Positions 24,802 to 35,034 of a stretch of 64,000 nucleotides of DNA are shown in pieces. Source of the DNA: JAJTFA01 sp051715425 (GTDB lineage: Bacteria; Bacteroidota; Bacteroidia; UKL13-3); NCBI GenBank assembly GCA_051715425.1, contig JBPXJS010000002.1:496001-560000 (forward strand), in the 5' to 3' direction. Under the pieces are notes generated by a model, which was not told the DNA's origin, did not search any database, and was given only the letters and a program-made list of their open reading frames with translations. Position numbers and translations under genes: made by a program. Within the stretch, counting starts at the first letter, position 1; every line of letters starts with the position of its first letter.

Positions 24802-25416
24802 ATGAACACCAAAGAAAAAATTTTATCCAGGGCACTGGAAATGTTTAATGAAAGGGGGATAGAGTATGTTGGATTAAGAGAGCTTGCTGCGCTTCTTGAT
24901 ATGAGGGTGAGTAATATTACGTATTACTTTCCAACCAAGGATCATCTGGTTTATGAAATTTCTCTGGAACTTACTGCTCTGGATTGGAAAGTAATTGTGA
25001 AGGATGAAGAATTAACCATAACCAAATTTATGAACATGCTTCATCAGGTTTTTCAGAACCACGTAAAATACCGGTGTCTTTTTCTAAGTTATGTTCATCT
25101 GATGGAGCAAAACAAAATGATTGCCGGCCATTATCAGAAAAGTCAGTCTGAAAGAAATATTGTGGTGGAATCGAATTTTAAAACACTTATTAAATCAGGG
25201 TATATTAAAATTAAGGACAATAAAGATATTGAATTTTTGATGTCGAATATTACCTTAATTATCAGGTTCTGGATTTCTGAGGCAGCTATCTCATATCGGC
25301 ATTTAAGCATTGAAAAACAAATCAGGCATTACCTTACAATGATTTCACGGTTGCTGTTGCCATACTCCACAGCTAAGTCAAAGAAAGAAATTGAATTATT
25401 TCTAAAGGGGGTGTAG
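24802..25416 (+). CDS. TetR/AcrR-family transcriptional regulator
   Basis: 204 residues from the ATG at 24802; a longer frame from a TTG at 24781 would begin inside the operator. N-terminal helix-turn-helix domain (ILSRALEMFNERGIEYVGLRELA... then VSNITYYFPTKDHLVYEI) is typical TetR. The C-terminal ~140 residues form the ligand-binding helices and are specific to this protein. It probably represses the divergent cupin gene and itself through the palindrome at 24780-24796. Confidence 0.92.
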   Translation: MNTKEKILSRALEMFNERGIEYVGLRELAALLDMRVSNITYYFPTKDHLVYEISLELTALDWKVIVKDEELTITKFMNMLHQVFQNHVKYRCLFLSYVHLMEQNKMIAGHYQKSQSERNIVVESNFKTLIKSGYIKIKDNKDIEFLMSNITLIIRFWISEAAISYRHLSIEKQIRHYLTMISRLLLPYSTAKSKKEIELFLKGV

Positions 25417-25557
25417 GTTATCATTCTTATTTTTTAACTATTTCTGCCTGAAGAATTTCCCCCAAAAAAATAAATATGCACGGTTAAATAATATTTTTTC
25501 ACACCGTTAGTTTATAGCATAACTCACCCTATATTTATCCCATCATTTCGTAAGTCT

Positions 25558-28500
25558 ATGGACACCCCCAAATCCCTGCTGAAACAAGTTTTCAGTTCTT
25601 ACAGGCTCTATGTGCCTGTTTTATTGGTTTCTGTATTAGCTATCTACTTCTTTGCATCAAAAGCAAGCGGCAACAAAAACGGCCGTATCAATCCTGCTTT
25701 TGCCAGCTACATCTCGGCCTACACCTCTGGTACCATTTCCCGCGAATCAACCATACGCATTCAGCTTGCGGGAAACTTTGGCGATTCGAGCAAGGTAGGC
25801 AGCGAAACTGATGTGTTCGAATTTTCTCCTGGTATTAAGGGAAAAGCACAATGGATAGATGCTTCTACCATTGAGTTTAAACCAGAGGGGCAACTTCCAT
25901 CAGGACAAAAATATGAAGCCGTATTTAAGCTGGAGCAGATTATTGATGTGGCCAAAGACCTGGAAGAGTTTCCTTTCAGTTTTCAGGTGATAGCCCAATC
26001 GTTTGAAGTACAACAACCCTTTTTTGAAGCGGTTGATAAACAACAACTCGTTTACCAGCGCATCAGTGGAACCCTGCTTACAGCCGATGTGGAAACCAAT
26101 GAGAACGTAGAAAAGCTGTTGAGCGCCACCTGTGATGGCCAAAAACAATTCATCAAATGGCAACACGCAGCCGATCAGCGCACACACAGGTATATGATTG
26201 ACAGTGTGGAGCGCAAAAACACCCCGCGTGTATGCAGCATTAAATGGGATGGTTCCCCGCTTGATATTGACAATAAAGGCGAACACGCCATAAACATTCC
26301 GGCCCTGGGCGATTTCAGGGTAATGAGTGTTACGGTTCAAAACGATGGTGAGCAATATGTATCTGTTTATTTTTCTGATCCGATTTTGCCTTCTCAGGAT
26401 CTAAACGGATTGATAACACTTGATGATAACCTTCGTGCCACACCTGCAGGAGCGGGGGTAAATGCCGCTCCCATTGAATTGCGCTTTACCGTAAATGGCA
26501 ATGAAGTAAAATGTTATCCCGGAGCCCGCTTATTGGGTTTGCATACCCTCTTTGTACATAAGGGTATTAAAAATATCCTCAGTTATCCTTTGCCTGAAGC
26601 CATGCAGCAGGAACTCGATTTTGCAGACATGTTGCCATCAGTAACCATGGTGGGCAAGGGGGTGATTATGCCGGCAACAGGCAATGTATTGGTGCCTTTT
26701 GAGGCCGTTAGCCTGCGTGCGGTTGATGTAACCATTACCAAGATTTATGAAAACAATGTAGCCCAGTTCTTACAGGTAAACCAACTCGAAGGCAATTATG
26801 AGTTAAAACGGGTGGGTCGTCCGGTGCTTCGCAAAACCATCAGACTTGATGAGGATAAGCTGGCCGATTTGCGCAAACCCAACCGCTTTGCCGTGCAACT
26901 GGATAAGCTGATTAAAACAGAACCCGGTGCTATCTATAACGTAAAACTCTCGTACAAAAAGGAGTATTCCCTTTACCGTTGCGATAACAATGCACAGGAA
27001 CCGGAGCGGCTAAATGATGAAATGCGTTCCATGGAGGAAGAAAACTGGGACAGCAATGACGAAGCGCGCCAATCGAGTTACTGGGATTTTGCCGATGAGT
27101 ATTACAGTGAAGATTATAGCTGGAATGAAAGAGATAACCCCTGCCACAGTTCTTATTATAACCCAAGCCGCTGGGTGGCAAAAAATGTGCTCGCCTCAGA
27201 TTTGGGTATTATTGCCAAACGGGGCACCGGTGGTGAATTTTTCTTTTCAGTAACCGATTTGCGCAGTACCAAACCATTAGCAGATATCCGTATCGATCTG
27301 CTCGATTTTCAGCAGCAACTTATTGTATCGGCCCAAACAGATCATAACGGTTGGGTAAATATCAAACCATCGCGTAAACCTTATCTGGCCGTAGCTAAAC
27401 AAGGTGCACAGCGGGGTTACCTCAGGGTAGATGATGGCAGTTCATTGCCATTAAGCCGCTTTGATGTATCGGGTGATATTGTACAAAAAGGCCTCAAAGG
27501 ATTTTTGTATGGAGAACGCGGGGTATGGAGACCAGGCGATTCCCTCTACCTTACTTTTATTCTGGAAGACAGAAACAATACCTTACCTCCTTCACATCCG
27601 GTATCGTTTGATTTGTATAATCCGCAAGGGGTACTGTATAAACGAATTGTTCAATCAAAATCTTTAAATGGTTTTTATACCTTCCATACTTCCACTGATG
27701 ACGATGCACCAACCGGAAACTGGATAGCCAAAGTAAAAGTGGGAGGGGTGGAGTTTCAGAAAAACCTGAAGATTGAAACCGTAATGCCCAACCGCTTAAA
27801 AATTAACCTGGATTTTGGAAAAGGATTGTTAACAGCAGGTAAACCAATTAACACTACACTGGAATCGAAATGGCTGCATGGAGCTACGGCTGACGGGCTG
27901 GAGACCAAGGTGGAAGTAAACCTCTCGCCTGCACCTACCACTTTTGTAAAATACAGCGAATTTGTTTTTGATGATCCTACCCGCAGGTTTTCATCAGAAC
28001 CCCAAACCATTTTTGAAGGCAAGCTGGATGCAGATGGCAAAGCAGAAATAAGAGCCGATATTGAAGCAGAAGATAAACCGGCCGGTATGTTAAAGGCCAA
28101 TTTTGTAACCAAGGTATTTGAACCCGGAGGCAATTTTAGTATCGATCGTTTCAGTGTACCATTTTCGCCTTATACCAGTTATATTGGTATGCGCCTGCCC
28201 AAAGGTGATAAGGAAAGGGGAATGTTGCTTACCGATACCAACCATGTGGTGCAGCTAACTGCTTTAAATCCTAATGGCACCCCTGTAAAAGGAGTAAAAC
28301 TGGTAAAGGTAAAACTGTACAAAATAAACTGGCGCTGGTGGTGGGATAAATCAGAAGAGGACCTGAGTAATTATTCTACTTCCGAAGATTACCAGGAACT
28401 ACAAACCGGTGAAGCCACCATAGTAAATGGAACCGGTCGCTGGGTTCTGCGTGTTAATTACCCCGACTGGGGCCGGTATATGTTGCGCATTATTGACGAA

Positions 28501-31227
28501 GATGGCGGACACAGTACTGCAAAAGTAATGTATATGGATTGGCCGGGATGGGCTGGCAGGGCTCAGAGGGATAATCCTCAGGAAGCCACCATGCTTACCT
28601 TTACATCCGATAAATCCACTTATGCCGTTGGCGAAAAATCCACCATCACCATTCCGAGTCCTCAGGGCGGTAGGGCATTGGTAAGTATTGAGTCGGGTAC
28701 CAGGGTGATAGAGACTCATTGGGTGGAAACACAAAAAGGACAAACCCGTTTTTCATTTGATATACGTGCCGAAATGCAACCCAATATTTATGTGCATGTA
28801 ACGCTTTTACAACCACACGCACAAACCGTAAATGATTTGCCCATCCGCTTGTATGGAATGATTCCGGTTGCTATTGAAAACAAAGACACCAAACTGAGTC
28901 CGCAATTTTCTATGCCTGCCCAGTTGAGGCCGGAGGAACCATTTGAGGTAAATGTATCCGAAGCTACAGGTAAACAAATGACCTACACATTGGCCATTGT
29001 TGATGAAGGATTGCTTGATCTTACGCGTTTTAAAACCCCTGATCCGCACCCGCATTTTTATGCACGCGAGGCATTGGGTGTAAAAACCTGGGATATGTTT
29101 GATTTTGTGATGGGCGCATTTGGTATGCAGATGAACCGTATTTTAAGCATTGGTGGTGATGAGGGAATAAACAGAAAATCGCAAAATGCAAAAGCCAACA
29201 GGTTTAAACCGGTGGTTAAATTTATAGGGCCTTTCCATTTAAAAGCAGGAAGCAGTGCTAACCATAAGCTGGTATTGCCTCCTTATGTGGGTTCTGTTAG
29301 AGTAATGCTGGTGGCAGGTTATGAGGGAGCTTATGGTTTTGCAGAAAAGGCTGTGCCTGTGAAAAAACCATTGATGGTATTGGCAACTTTACCTCGGGTG
29401 CTTGGCCCATCAGAAACAGTAAAACTGCCGGTTACGGTATTTGCTATGGAGAAAAATATCAAAACCGTTTCTGTACAGGTATTGGTTGATGAGATGATGG
29501 AAGTTGCAGGTGCCTCAACCAAAACCATTGGCTTTAGAAAACCTGGGGATGAGGTGATTGATTTTGACCTGAAAGTAAGAAGTGCGCTTGGTATAGCAAA
29601 GGTGAAAGTGATTGCCACGGGTGGCGGGGAAAAAGCCGTGTATGATGTGGAACTGGATGTAAGAAATCCAAATCCTTATGTTACCAAAGTATACGAATCT
29701 ACATTGGATAAAAACCAAACATGGAATGGAAAATATATTCCGGTTGGAATGAGCGGCACCAATAGTGCTGTGCTGGAGGTATCGTCTATTCCGCCAATTA
29801 ATCTGGGAAAACGTTTGGATTACCTCGTGCAGTATCCTCATGGTTGTGTGGAGCAAACCACATCATCTGTATTCCCTCAGCTTGCCTTAAATGATTTGCT
29901 GGAATTACCGGAGAAAAAACAAAAAGAAATAGAAAGAAATATCAGACATGGAATTCAACGCCTGCGTTCTTTCCAAACAGCTGATGGAGGTTTGGCTTAC
30001 TGGCCGGGTATGGGTGGATCGGATGAGTGGGGAACCAATTATGCCGGACACTTTATGGTGGAAGCCCAGAATTTTGGCTATTCATTACCCATTAGTTTTT
30101 TACCTAACTGGAAAAAATACCAACGCAATAAAGCATTAACCTGGACCAGCTATACCGCAAACTCCAGCGATTTTGTGCAGGCATACCGGCTATATACACT
30201 GGCGCTTGCAAAAGCTCCTGAGTTGGGCGCTATGAACCGGTTAAAAGAAATGGGCAGTAAACTTTCTCCGGCAGCACGCTGGCGTTTGGCTGCAGCTTAT
30301 GTATTGGTTGGGCAAAAAGAAGTGGCTTTCCAACTTATCAATAACCAGCCAACGGATATTAAAACCTACAACGAATTGTCGTTTACCTATGGTTCTGATG
30401 TAAGGGATGAGGCCATGATTATGGAAACATTGGTATTGCTGGATGATAAGGTAAGGGCTTATTTGGTATTGAACAATATCAGCAAACGCCTGGCATCCGA
30501 AGAGTGGCTGAGTACGCAAACAACAGCGTATTCCCTAATTGCCATCTCACGGCTTACCGGAAAATTCAGCGATAACAAAACCCTCGATTTTGATTATACC
30601 ATAAACGGAAAACAACAAAGCAATCATTCTTCCGCACGCATTGCACAAATACCTGTGACCATTACCGGTAAGAATGCCGGCAGTGTGCAGGTTAAAAACA
30701 ATAGTGGTCAATTATTGTATGCACGGATTATTTTAAAAGGTCAGCCGGAAATTGGGGAAACTGCCAATGAAGAAAATAACCTGCAGATGGAGGTAACTTA
30801 TAAGGACATGGAGGGCAATGAACTCAACCCGGCCAGAATAGAGCAGGGCACCGACTTTAAAATGGAGGTGAGTATTACCAATCCAGGTTTACTAGGCAAC
30901 TATCAGCAAATGGCGCTTTCTCAGGTTTTTCCATCAGGCTGGGAAATACACAATACCCGTTTGGATAATCCGGATGGAACAAATCCTTATTCGGTTCCTA
31001 CCTATCAGGATATTCGTGACGACAGGGTGTATACTTACTTTGATATAAACACAAGGCAAAAAGCAACTTATGTGGTATTGCTTAATGCCAGTTACCTCGG
31101 CAGGTTTTATATGCCTATGATTTCCTGTGAGGCCATGTATAACGCACGCATCTCATCACGCAAAGGAGGCATGTGGGTAGAGGTGGTACCACGCGGAAGT
31201 AAAGCACCAGCCGTAGCTGCCAGATGA
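25558..31227 (+). CDS. Bacterial alpha-2-macroglobulin family protein
   Basis: 1,889 residues. A membrane helix near residues 16-35 (VLLVSVLAIYFFASK) without lipobox suggests anchoring by an uncleaved signal in the inner membrane. MG-like beta domains follow, including KGFLYGERGVWRPGDSLYLTF, the family's MG2-type signature. The thioester motif GCVEQ is present (Cys1430, Gln1433) at the start of the helical TED domain (RLRSFQTADGGLAYWPG). In bacteria such proteins trap proteases that enter the periplasm and usually accompany PBP1C. The next gene, pbpC, overlaps by 4 bp (ATGA), so both are translated together to defend and repair the wall. Confidence 0.95.
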   Translation: MDTPKSLLKQVFSSYRLYVPVLLVSVLAIYFFASKASGNKNGRINPAFASYISAYTSGTISRESTIRIQLAGNFGDSSKVGSETDVFEFSPGIKGKAQWIDASTIEFKPEGQLPSGQKYEAVFKLEQIIDVAKDLEEFPFSFQVIAQSFEVQQPFFEAVDKQQLVYQRISGTLLTADVETNENVEKLLSATCDGQKQFIKWQHAADQRTHRYMIDSVERKNTPRVCSIKWDGSPLDIDNKGEHAINIPALGDFRVMSVTVQNDGEQYVSVYFSDPILPSQDLNGLITLDDNLRATPAGAGVNAAPIELRFTVNGNEVKCYPGARLLGLHTLFVHKGIKNILSYPLPEAMQQELDFADMLPSVTMVGKGVIMPATGNVLVPFEAVSLRAVDVTITKIYENNVAQFLQVNQLEGNYELKRVGRPVLRKTIRLDEDKLADLRKPNRFAVQLDKLIKTEPGAIYNVKLSYKKEYSLYRCDNNAQEPERLNDEMRSMEEENWDSNDEARQSSYWDFADEYYSEDYSWNERDNPCHSSYYNPSRWVAKNVLASDLGIIAKRGTGGEFFFSVTDLRSTKPLADIRIDLLDFQQQLIVSAQTDHNGWVNIKPSRKPYLAVAKQGAQRGYLRVDDGSSLPLSRFDVSGDIVQKGLKGFLYGERGVWRPGDSLYLTFILEDRNNTLPPSHPVSFDLYNPQGVLYKRIVQSKSLNGFYTFHTSTDDDAPTGNWIAKVKVGGVEFQKNLKIETVMPNRLKINLDFGKGLLTAGKPINTTLESKWLHGATADGLETKVEVNLSPAPTTFVKYSEFVFDDPTRRFSSEPQTIFEGKLDADGKAEIRADIEAEDKPAGMLKANFVTKVFEPGGNFSIDRFSVPFSPYTSYIGMRLPKGDKERGMLLTDTNHVVQLTALNPNGTPVKGVKLVKVKLYKINWRWWWDKSEEDLSNYSTSEDYQELQTGEATIVNGTGRWVLRVNYPDWGRYMLRIIDEDGGHSTAKVMYMDWPGWAGRAQRDNPQEATMLTFTSDKSTYAVGEKSTITIPSPQGGRALVSIESGTRVIETHWVETQKGQTRFSFDIRAEMQPNIYVHVTLLQPHAQTVNDLPIRLYGMIPVAIENKDTKLSPQFSMPAQLRPEEPFEVNVSEATGKQMTYTLAIVDEGLLDLTRFKTPDPHPHFYAREALGVKTWDMFDFVMGAFGMQMNRILSIGGDEGINRKSQNAKANRFKPVVKFIGPFHLKAGSSANHKLVLPPYVGSVRVMLVAGYEGAYGFAEKAVPVKKPLMVLATLPRVLGPSETVKLPVTVFAMEKNIKTVSVQVLVDEMMEVAGASTKTIGFRKPGDEVIDFDLKVRSALGIAKVKVIATGGGEKAVYDVELDVRNPNPYVTKVYESTLDKNQTWNGKYIPVGMSGTNSAVLEVSSIPPINLGKRLDYLVQYPHGCVEQTTSSVFPQLALNDLLELPEKKQKEIERNIRHGIQRLRSFQTADGGLAYWPGMGGSDEWGTNYAGHFMVEAQNFGYSLPISFLPNWKKYQRNKALTWTSYTANSSDFVQAYRLYTLALAKAPELGAMNRLKEMGSKLSPAARWRLAAAYVLVGQKEVAFQLINNQPTDIKTYNELSFTYGSDVRDEAMIMETLVLLDDKVRAYLVLNNISKRLASEEWLSTQTTAYSLIAISRLTGKFSDNKTLDFDYTINGKQQSNHSSARIAQIPVTITGKNAGSVQVKNNSGQLLYARIILKGQPEIGETANEENNLQMEVTYKDMEGNELNPARIEQGTDFKMEVSITNPGLLGNYQQMALSQVFPSGWEIHNTRLDNPDGTNPYSVPTYQDIRDDRVYTYFDINTRQKATYVVLLNASYLGRFYMPMISCEAMYNARISSRKGGMWVEVVPRGSKAPAVAAR

Positions 31228-33608
31228 AATTAAACAGGTTTAACACAAACCGCTGGAAAATAACAGGAGCCTTGGTTTTGATTGCTGCTGTTATTTTCTG
31301 GTTGTTATTGCCTGCACAATTATTTAACAAACCTTACTCGGCCGTTTTGCTGGATAAGGATGGTAACCTGCTTCAGGCCCGTATTGCCGATGACGGCCAA
31401 TGGCGTTTTCCGGCCAGCAGCGAGGTGCCTGAAAAATTTAAGCAGGCTATTATCACTTTTGAAGACAAACGCTTTGCCTGGCATCCCGGTGTGGATGTGC
31501 TGGCAGCATCAAGGGCATTATGGTATAATATAAAAAAGCAGGAGGTGGTAAGCGGTGGCAGCACCATTACCATGCAGGTGATGCGCCTATCCAGAAATAA
31601 GCCCCGAAACCTGTTTCAGAAATTATGGGAAATGATTTTATCGGTGAGGCTGGAATGTTCTTTCTCTAAAAAAGAAATCCTTGGAATGTATGCTTCACAT
31701 GCACCTTTTGGAGGCAATGTGGTGGGGCTTGATGCTGCCTCATGGCGTTATTTCGGAAGAAAGTCGGCAGAACTCTCCTGGGCTGAAGCTGCCACACTTG
31801 CCGTTTTACCTAATAACCCCGGCATGGTAAGGCCCGACAGAAATCGCAATGTGTTAAAAAAGAAACGCGATGTGCTATTGCTCAAATTGAAAGAGCGGAG
31901 GATAATAGATCAGGAAACCTATTCACTTTCTGTTTTAGAACCTATTCCGGAAAAACCATTTCCGCTGCCTGAGTTTGCTCCACACCTGCTGGGAAGTATG
32001 GTAGCAGGGAAAATTAAAACAGGCCATAACAATTCGCTTATCAGCAGCACCATTAGCCTCAACCTGCAACAGCAGGTTAATCATATTTTATGGCAACACC
32101 ACAAACAGTTTGAGGCAAACGGGATTAATAATGCAGCCGCTATGATAATGGAGGTGGAAAGCGGACACGTACTCGCTTATGTGGGCAATGTATACCGGCC
32201 TGATAAGCCTGATTACGACAGTTATGTTGATATGATCCCCTCCAGAAGAAGTCCGGGAAGCACCCTTAAGCCCTTTTTATATGCTGCCATGCTGGATGAT
32301 GGCCTGTTGCTGCCACATACATTGGTTGCCGATATACCTACTCAGGTGGCAGGTTATGCCCCTCAAAATTTTGATCTGGGGTATGATGGTGCTGTACCTG
32401 CCAGTAAGGCGTTGGCGCGTTCATTAAATGTTCCAGCCATACGTATGCTTCAACAATACCGCATTGAGCGTTTTTATGAGTTGCTGAAAAAAATGGGCAT
32501 CACCACACTCAACCAACCATCAGGGCATTATGGCTTATCATTAATTTTGGGAGGAGGAGAAAATACCATGTGGGAATTGTGCGGTACATATGCAAGCCTC
32601 GCACGTGTGCTCCATCATTATCCCCAATACAACGGCCGCTATGATGAAGGAGACCTGTTTATGCCAAGGGTTACCACCATATCCAAACCTAAACCCAAGC
32701 CCGACTGGACCAAATTGCCTGAGCACTTTTTACTAAATGCCGGATCTATATACAGCACCTTTGATGCCATGAAAGAAGTTGCCCGACCTGGCGAAGAACA
32801 ACTGTGGACCCAATTGCAATCAGCACAGCGTATAGCCTGGAAAACCGGAACCAGTTTTGGTTTTAGAGACGGGTGGGCCATTGGCCTTACGCCAAAATAT
32901 GTGGTGGCTGTTTGGGTAGGAAATGCAGATGGAGAGGGCAGGCCGGGACTTACCGGAGTGGGTTATGCTGCCCCGGTTATGTTTGAGCTGTTTCGCTTAT
33001 TGCCAGCCTCCAAATGGTTTGATATCCCTTATGATGATATGCAATATGTGCAGATCTGCACCAAAAGCGGATACAGGGCTACAACACTTTGTGAAAGCAA
33101 TGATAGTTTATTGATTCCCCTTTCAGGTTTAAAAACTGCCCCTTGTCCTTTTCATCAGCTGGTGCACCTGGATCAAAGCGGAAAATACCGGGTTACGGAT
33201 GCCTGTGAGTCGCCAATGGTAATGCAGCACCGAAGTTGGTTTGTTTTGCCACCCGCTATGGAGTGGTATTATAAAAGCCATGATGCTACCTATAAAACGT
33301 TACCTCCCTGGAGAGAAGATTGCAGTGGCGCAACAGGATCTGCGATGATGGAGATGATTTACCCTCGTAAATCAAATAGCATTTATATACCGGTAGAAAT
33401 GGATGGAACCAAAGGAAGATGCGTATTTGAAGTGGCTCACCGGCAAAAGGGAGTAAAAATATACTGGCACCTGGATGATCAGTTTTTGGGAATTACCGAA
33501 GACTTTCATCAGAAAGAATTAAACCCTGCCCCAGGAAAACATATGCTTGTATTGGTTGATGAGAATGGGGAACGTTTGGAGCAGTTTGTGGAAATATTGG
33601 AACGATAA
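31224..33608 (+). CDS. pbpC: Penicillin-binding protein 1C
   Basis: 794 residues with an N-terminal membrane helix. Glycosyltransferase family 51 domain: FEDKRFAWHPGVD and SGGSTITMQVMRL. Transpeptidase domain: active-site SxxK (Ser346-Thr-Leu-Lys349 in SPGSTLKP), SxN in ARSLNVPAI and KTG in WKTGTSFGFRDG. The last ~90 residues are the C-terminal beta domain of PBP1C (BiPBP_C). It joins and cross-links peptidoglycan in the periplasm. The overlap with the alpha-2-macroglobulin gene repeats the yfhM-pbpC pairing known from Proteobacteria. Confidence 0.95.
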   Translation: MKLNRFNTNRWKITGALVLIAAVIFWLLLPAQLFNKPYSAVLLDKDGNLLQARIADDGQWRFPASSEVPEKFKQAIITFEDKRFAWHPGVDVLAASRALWYNIKKQEVVSGGSTITMQVMRLSRNKPRNLFQKLWEMILSVRLECSFSKKEILGMYASHAPFGGNVVGLDAASWRYFGRKSAELSWAEAATLAVLPNNPGMVRPDRNRNVLKKKRDVLLLKLKERRIIDQETYSLSVLEPIPEKPFPLPEFAPHLLGSMVAGKIKTGHNNSLISSTISLNLQQQVNHILWQHHKQFEANGINNAAAMIMEVESGHVLAYVGNVYRPDKPDYDSYVDMIPSRRSPGSTLKPFLYAAMLDDGLLLPHTLVADIPTQVAGYAPQNFDLGYDGAVPASKALARSLNVPAIRMLQQYRIERFYELLKKMGITTLNQPSGHYGLSLILGGGENTMWELCGTYASLARVLHHYPQYNGRYDEGDLFMPRVTTISKPKPKPDWTKLPEHFLLNAGSIYSTFDAMKEVARPGEEQLWTQLQSAQRIAWKTGTSFGFRDGWAIGLTPKYVVAVWVGNADGEGRPGLTGVGYAAPVMFELFRLLPASKWFDIPYDDMQYVQICTKSGYRATTLCESNDSLLIPLSGLKTAPCPFHQLVHLDQSGKYRVTDACESPMVMQHRSWFVLPPAMEWYYKSHDATYKTLPPWREDCSGATGSAMMEMIYPRKSNSIYIPVEMDGTKGRCVFEVAHRQKGVKIYWHLDDQFLGITEDFHQKELNPAPGKHMLVLVDENGERLEQFVEILER

Positions 33609-33715
33609 TCAATGGCTTGAAAACTTAAAAAATCTTAAATCGTCAGGGTATCAGGTCGTTTTTTGGAACCCTGTTTATTTCCCTGCTGACTATTGGGCTA
33701 TACCAGACTATAGCC

Positions 33716-35023
33716 ATGAAAAAACTACTCACCTCACTCACTCTCCTGGTCATTTTATGCCTGCAAGTACATGCCCAGTACGATTTGCAGGCCGAACAGC
33801 GGTTTAACCGCAAACTTCCTAAGAGACCACTTATTGGTTTTGAACTATGGCGTTCTTATTTCCCGCTTATTATTTTACAGGAACCACGCAATGGCACCCC
33901 TCAATGGAGAAACATGTATAAATGGGTTACTACCCCATCAGGAATAGATGCATATTATAATGAGTTGGGTGAATACGATTATGATACCACTCAGCAAAGT
34001 TGGGTGGTAAACAGGGTGGATGTTTATAACCTGAATTATGATTTTACCCAAAAGCGGGTAATCAGTGCTACGGTAGATAAAAGATATCAAAATGCTACGT
34101 CTAATTCTAGCATGCAAATCAATTACGCATTTAATGGTCAGTTTTTACCCGATACCGAGTTTGTTCAACGTAAGGTGGGAAGCGGCAATTATACACCCTA
34201 CAGCAACTATATTTTTACTTACGATACCAATAACAGGATAATGGCAATCAGCTATCATTATCTGGCTTCCGGTTTCTGGTTTAAAACATTTTATTCATAC
34301 GATGGGGATAACAGGTTGAAAGGAGAAACAACCATAGTGGGAAATACACCAACCAGTACCCCCGACAGTTCATCTAAAATTATTTATGAATACGATTCAT
34401 CCGGCAGGCTCAGTTCATTCAGAACCGAAGTGTATGAAATTATTGGAAGCCCATATAACTGGACTACCACCAACAAAACAGGTTATTTTTACGAAGGTAG
34501 TAGCAATACCATTATTAAAAATGTTAAATGGACCTATGATGCTTCGGATAATTATGATTTGAAAATAAGTGATGAGTACGGGTATACTTATAATCAACAG
34601 GGAGATCCGGAAACAATGATTCAAACAGCCTACCAGCCGGATGCCACCATTCTTGGCAGATCGAAATGGGTATTATCTTATTTAAACAGTGAGCCTGATT
34701 TTGCTTATGAATACGTATGGACAGGAATTGGTTATGAGGCCAACCCCTCATACAGATACATGTTTAAAGAAACCCATACCGGCTTAAATGAAGATGCAAT
34801 AGCAGGAGCAAATCCTCTGGTTGTTTATCCAAATCCGGTGAAAGATAAACTATACCTCCGTGATAGGGAATTACCGGCCACCATTCAACTGATAGACGGA
34901 ACAGGAAAAAGTATGGAGAGAGAAATAAATGGGTTTGACCAGAGCATTGATTTGGGCGGATTACCCACAGGAATATATCAGCTAATGTTTAATGGAAGAG
35001 GTACGAAAATTTTTAAACACTAA
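33716..35023 (+). CDS. Secreted T9SS protein with YD-like beta repeats
   Basis: 435 residues with a signal peptide (VILCLQVHAQ). The body contains degenerate YD-type hairpins (YDTNNRIMAISY, YDGDNRLKGE, YEYDSSGRLSSF, YTYNQQGDPETM), as in wall-associated proteins, but no Rhs core or tip. The C-terminal ~75 residues (PLVVYPNPVKDKLYL ... LPTGIYQLMFNGRGTKIFKH) are a T9SS type A sorting domain. Predicted outer-surface protein; function unknown. The next gene, also secreted, starts 11 bp later, so the two form an operon. Confidence 0.85.
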   Translation: MKKLLTSLTLLVILCLQVHAQYDLQAEQRFNRKLPKRPLIGFELWRSYFPLIILQEPRNGTPQWRNMYKWVTTPSGIDAYYNELGEYDYDTTQQSWVVNRVDVYNLNYDFTQKRVISATVDKRYQNATSNSSMQINYAFNGQFLPDTEFVQRKVGSGNYTPYSNYIFTYDTNNRIMAISYHYLASGFWFKTFYSYDGDNRLKGETTIVGNTPTSTPDSSSKIIYEYDSSGRLSSFRTEVYEIIGSPYNWTTTNKTGYFYEGSSNTIIKNVKWTYDASDNYDLKISDEYGYTYNQQGDPETMIQTAYQPDATILGRSKWVLSYLNSEPDFAYEYVWTGIGYEANPSYRYMFKETHTGLNEDAIAGANPLVVYPNPVKDKLYLRDRELPATIQLIDGTGKSMEREINGFDQSIDLGGLPTGIYQLMFNGRGTKIFKH

Positions 35024-35034
35024 TAAAAAACAAC

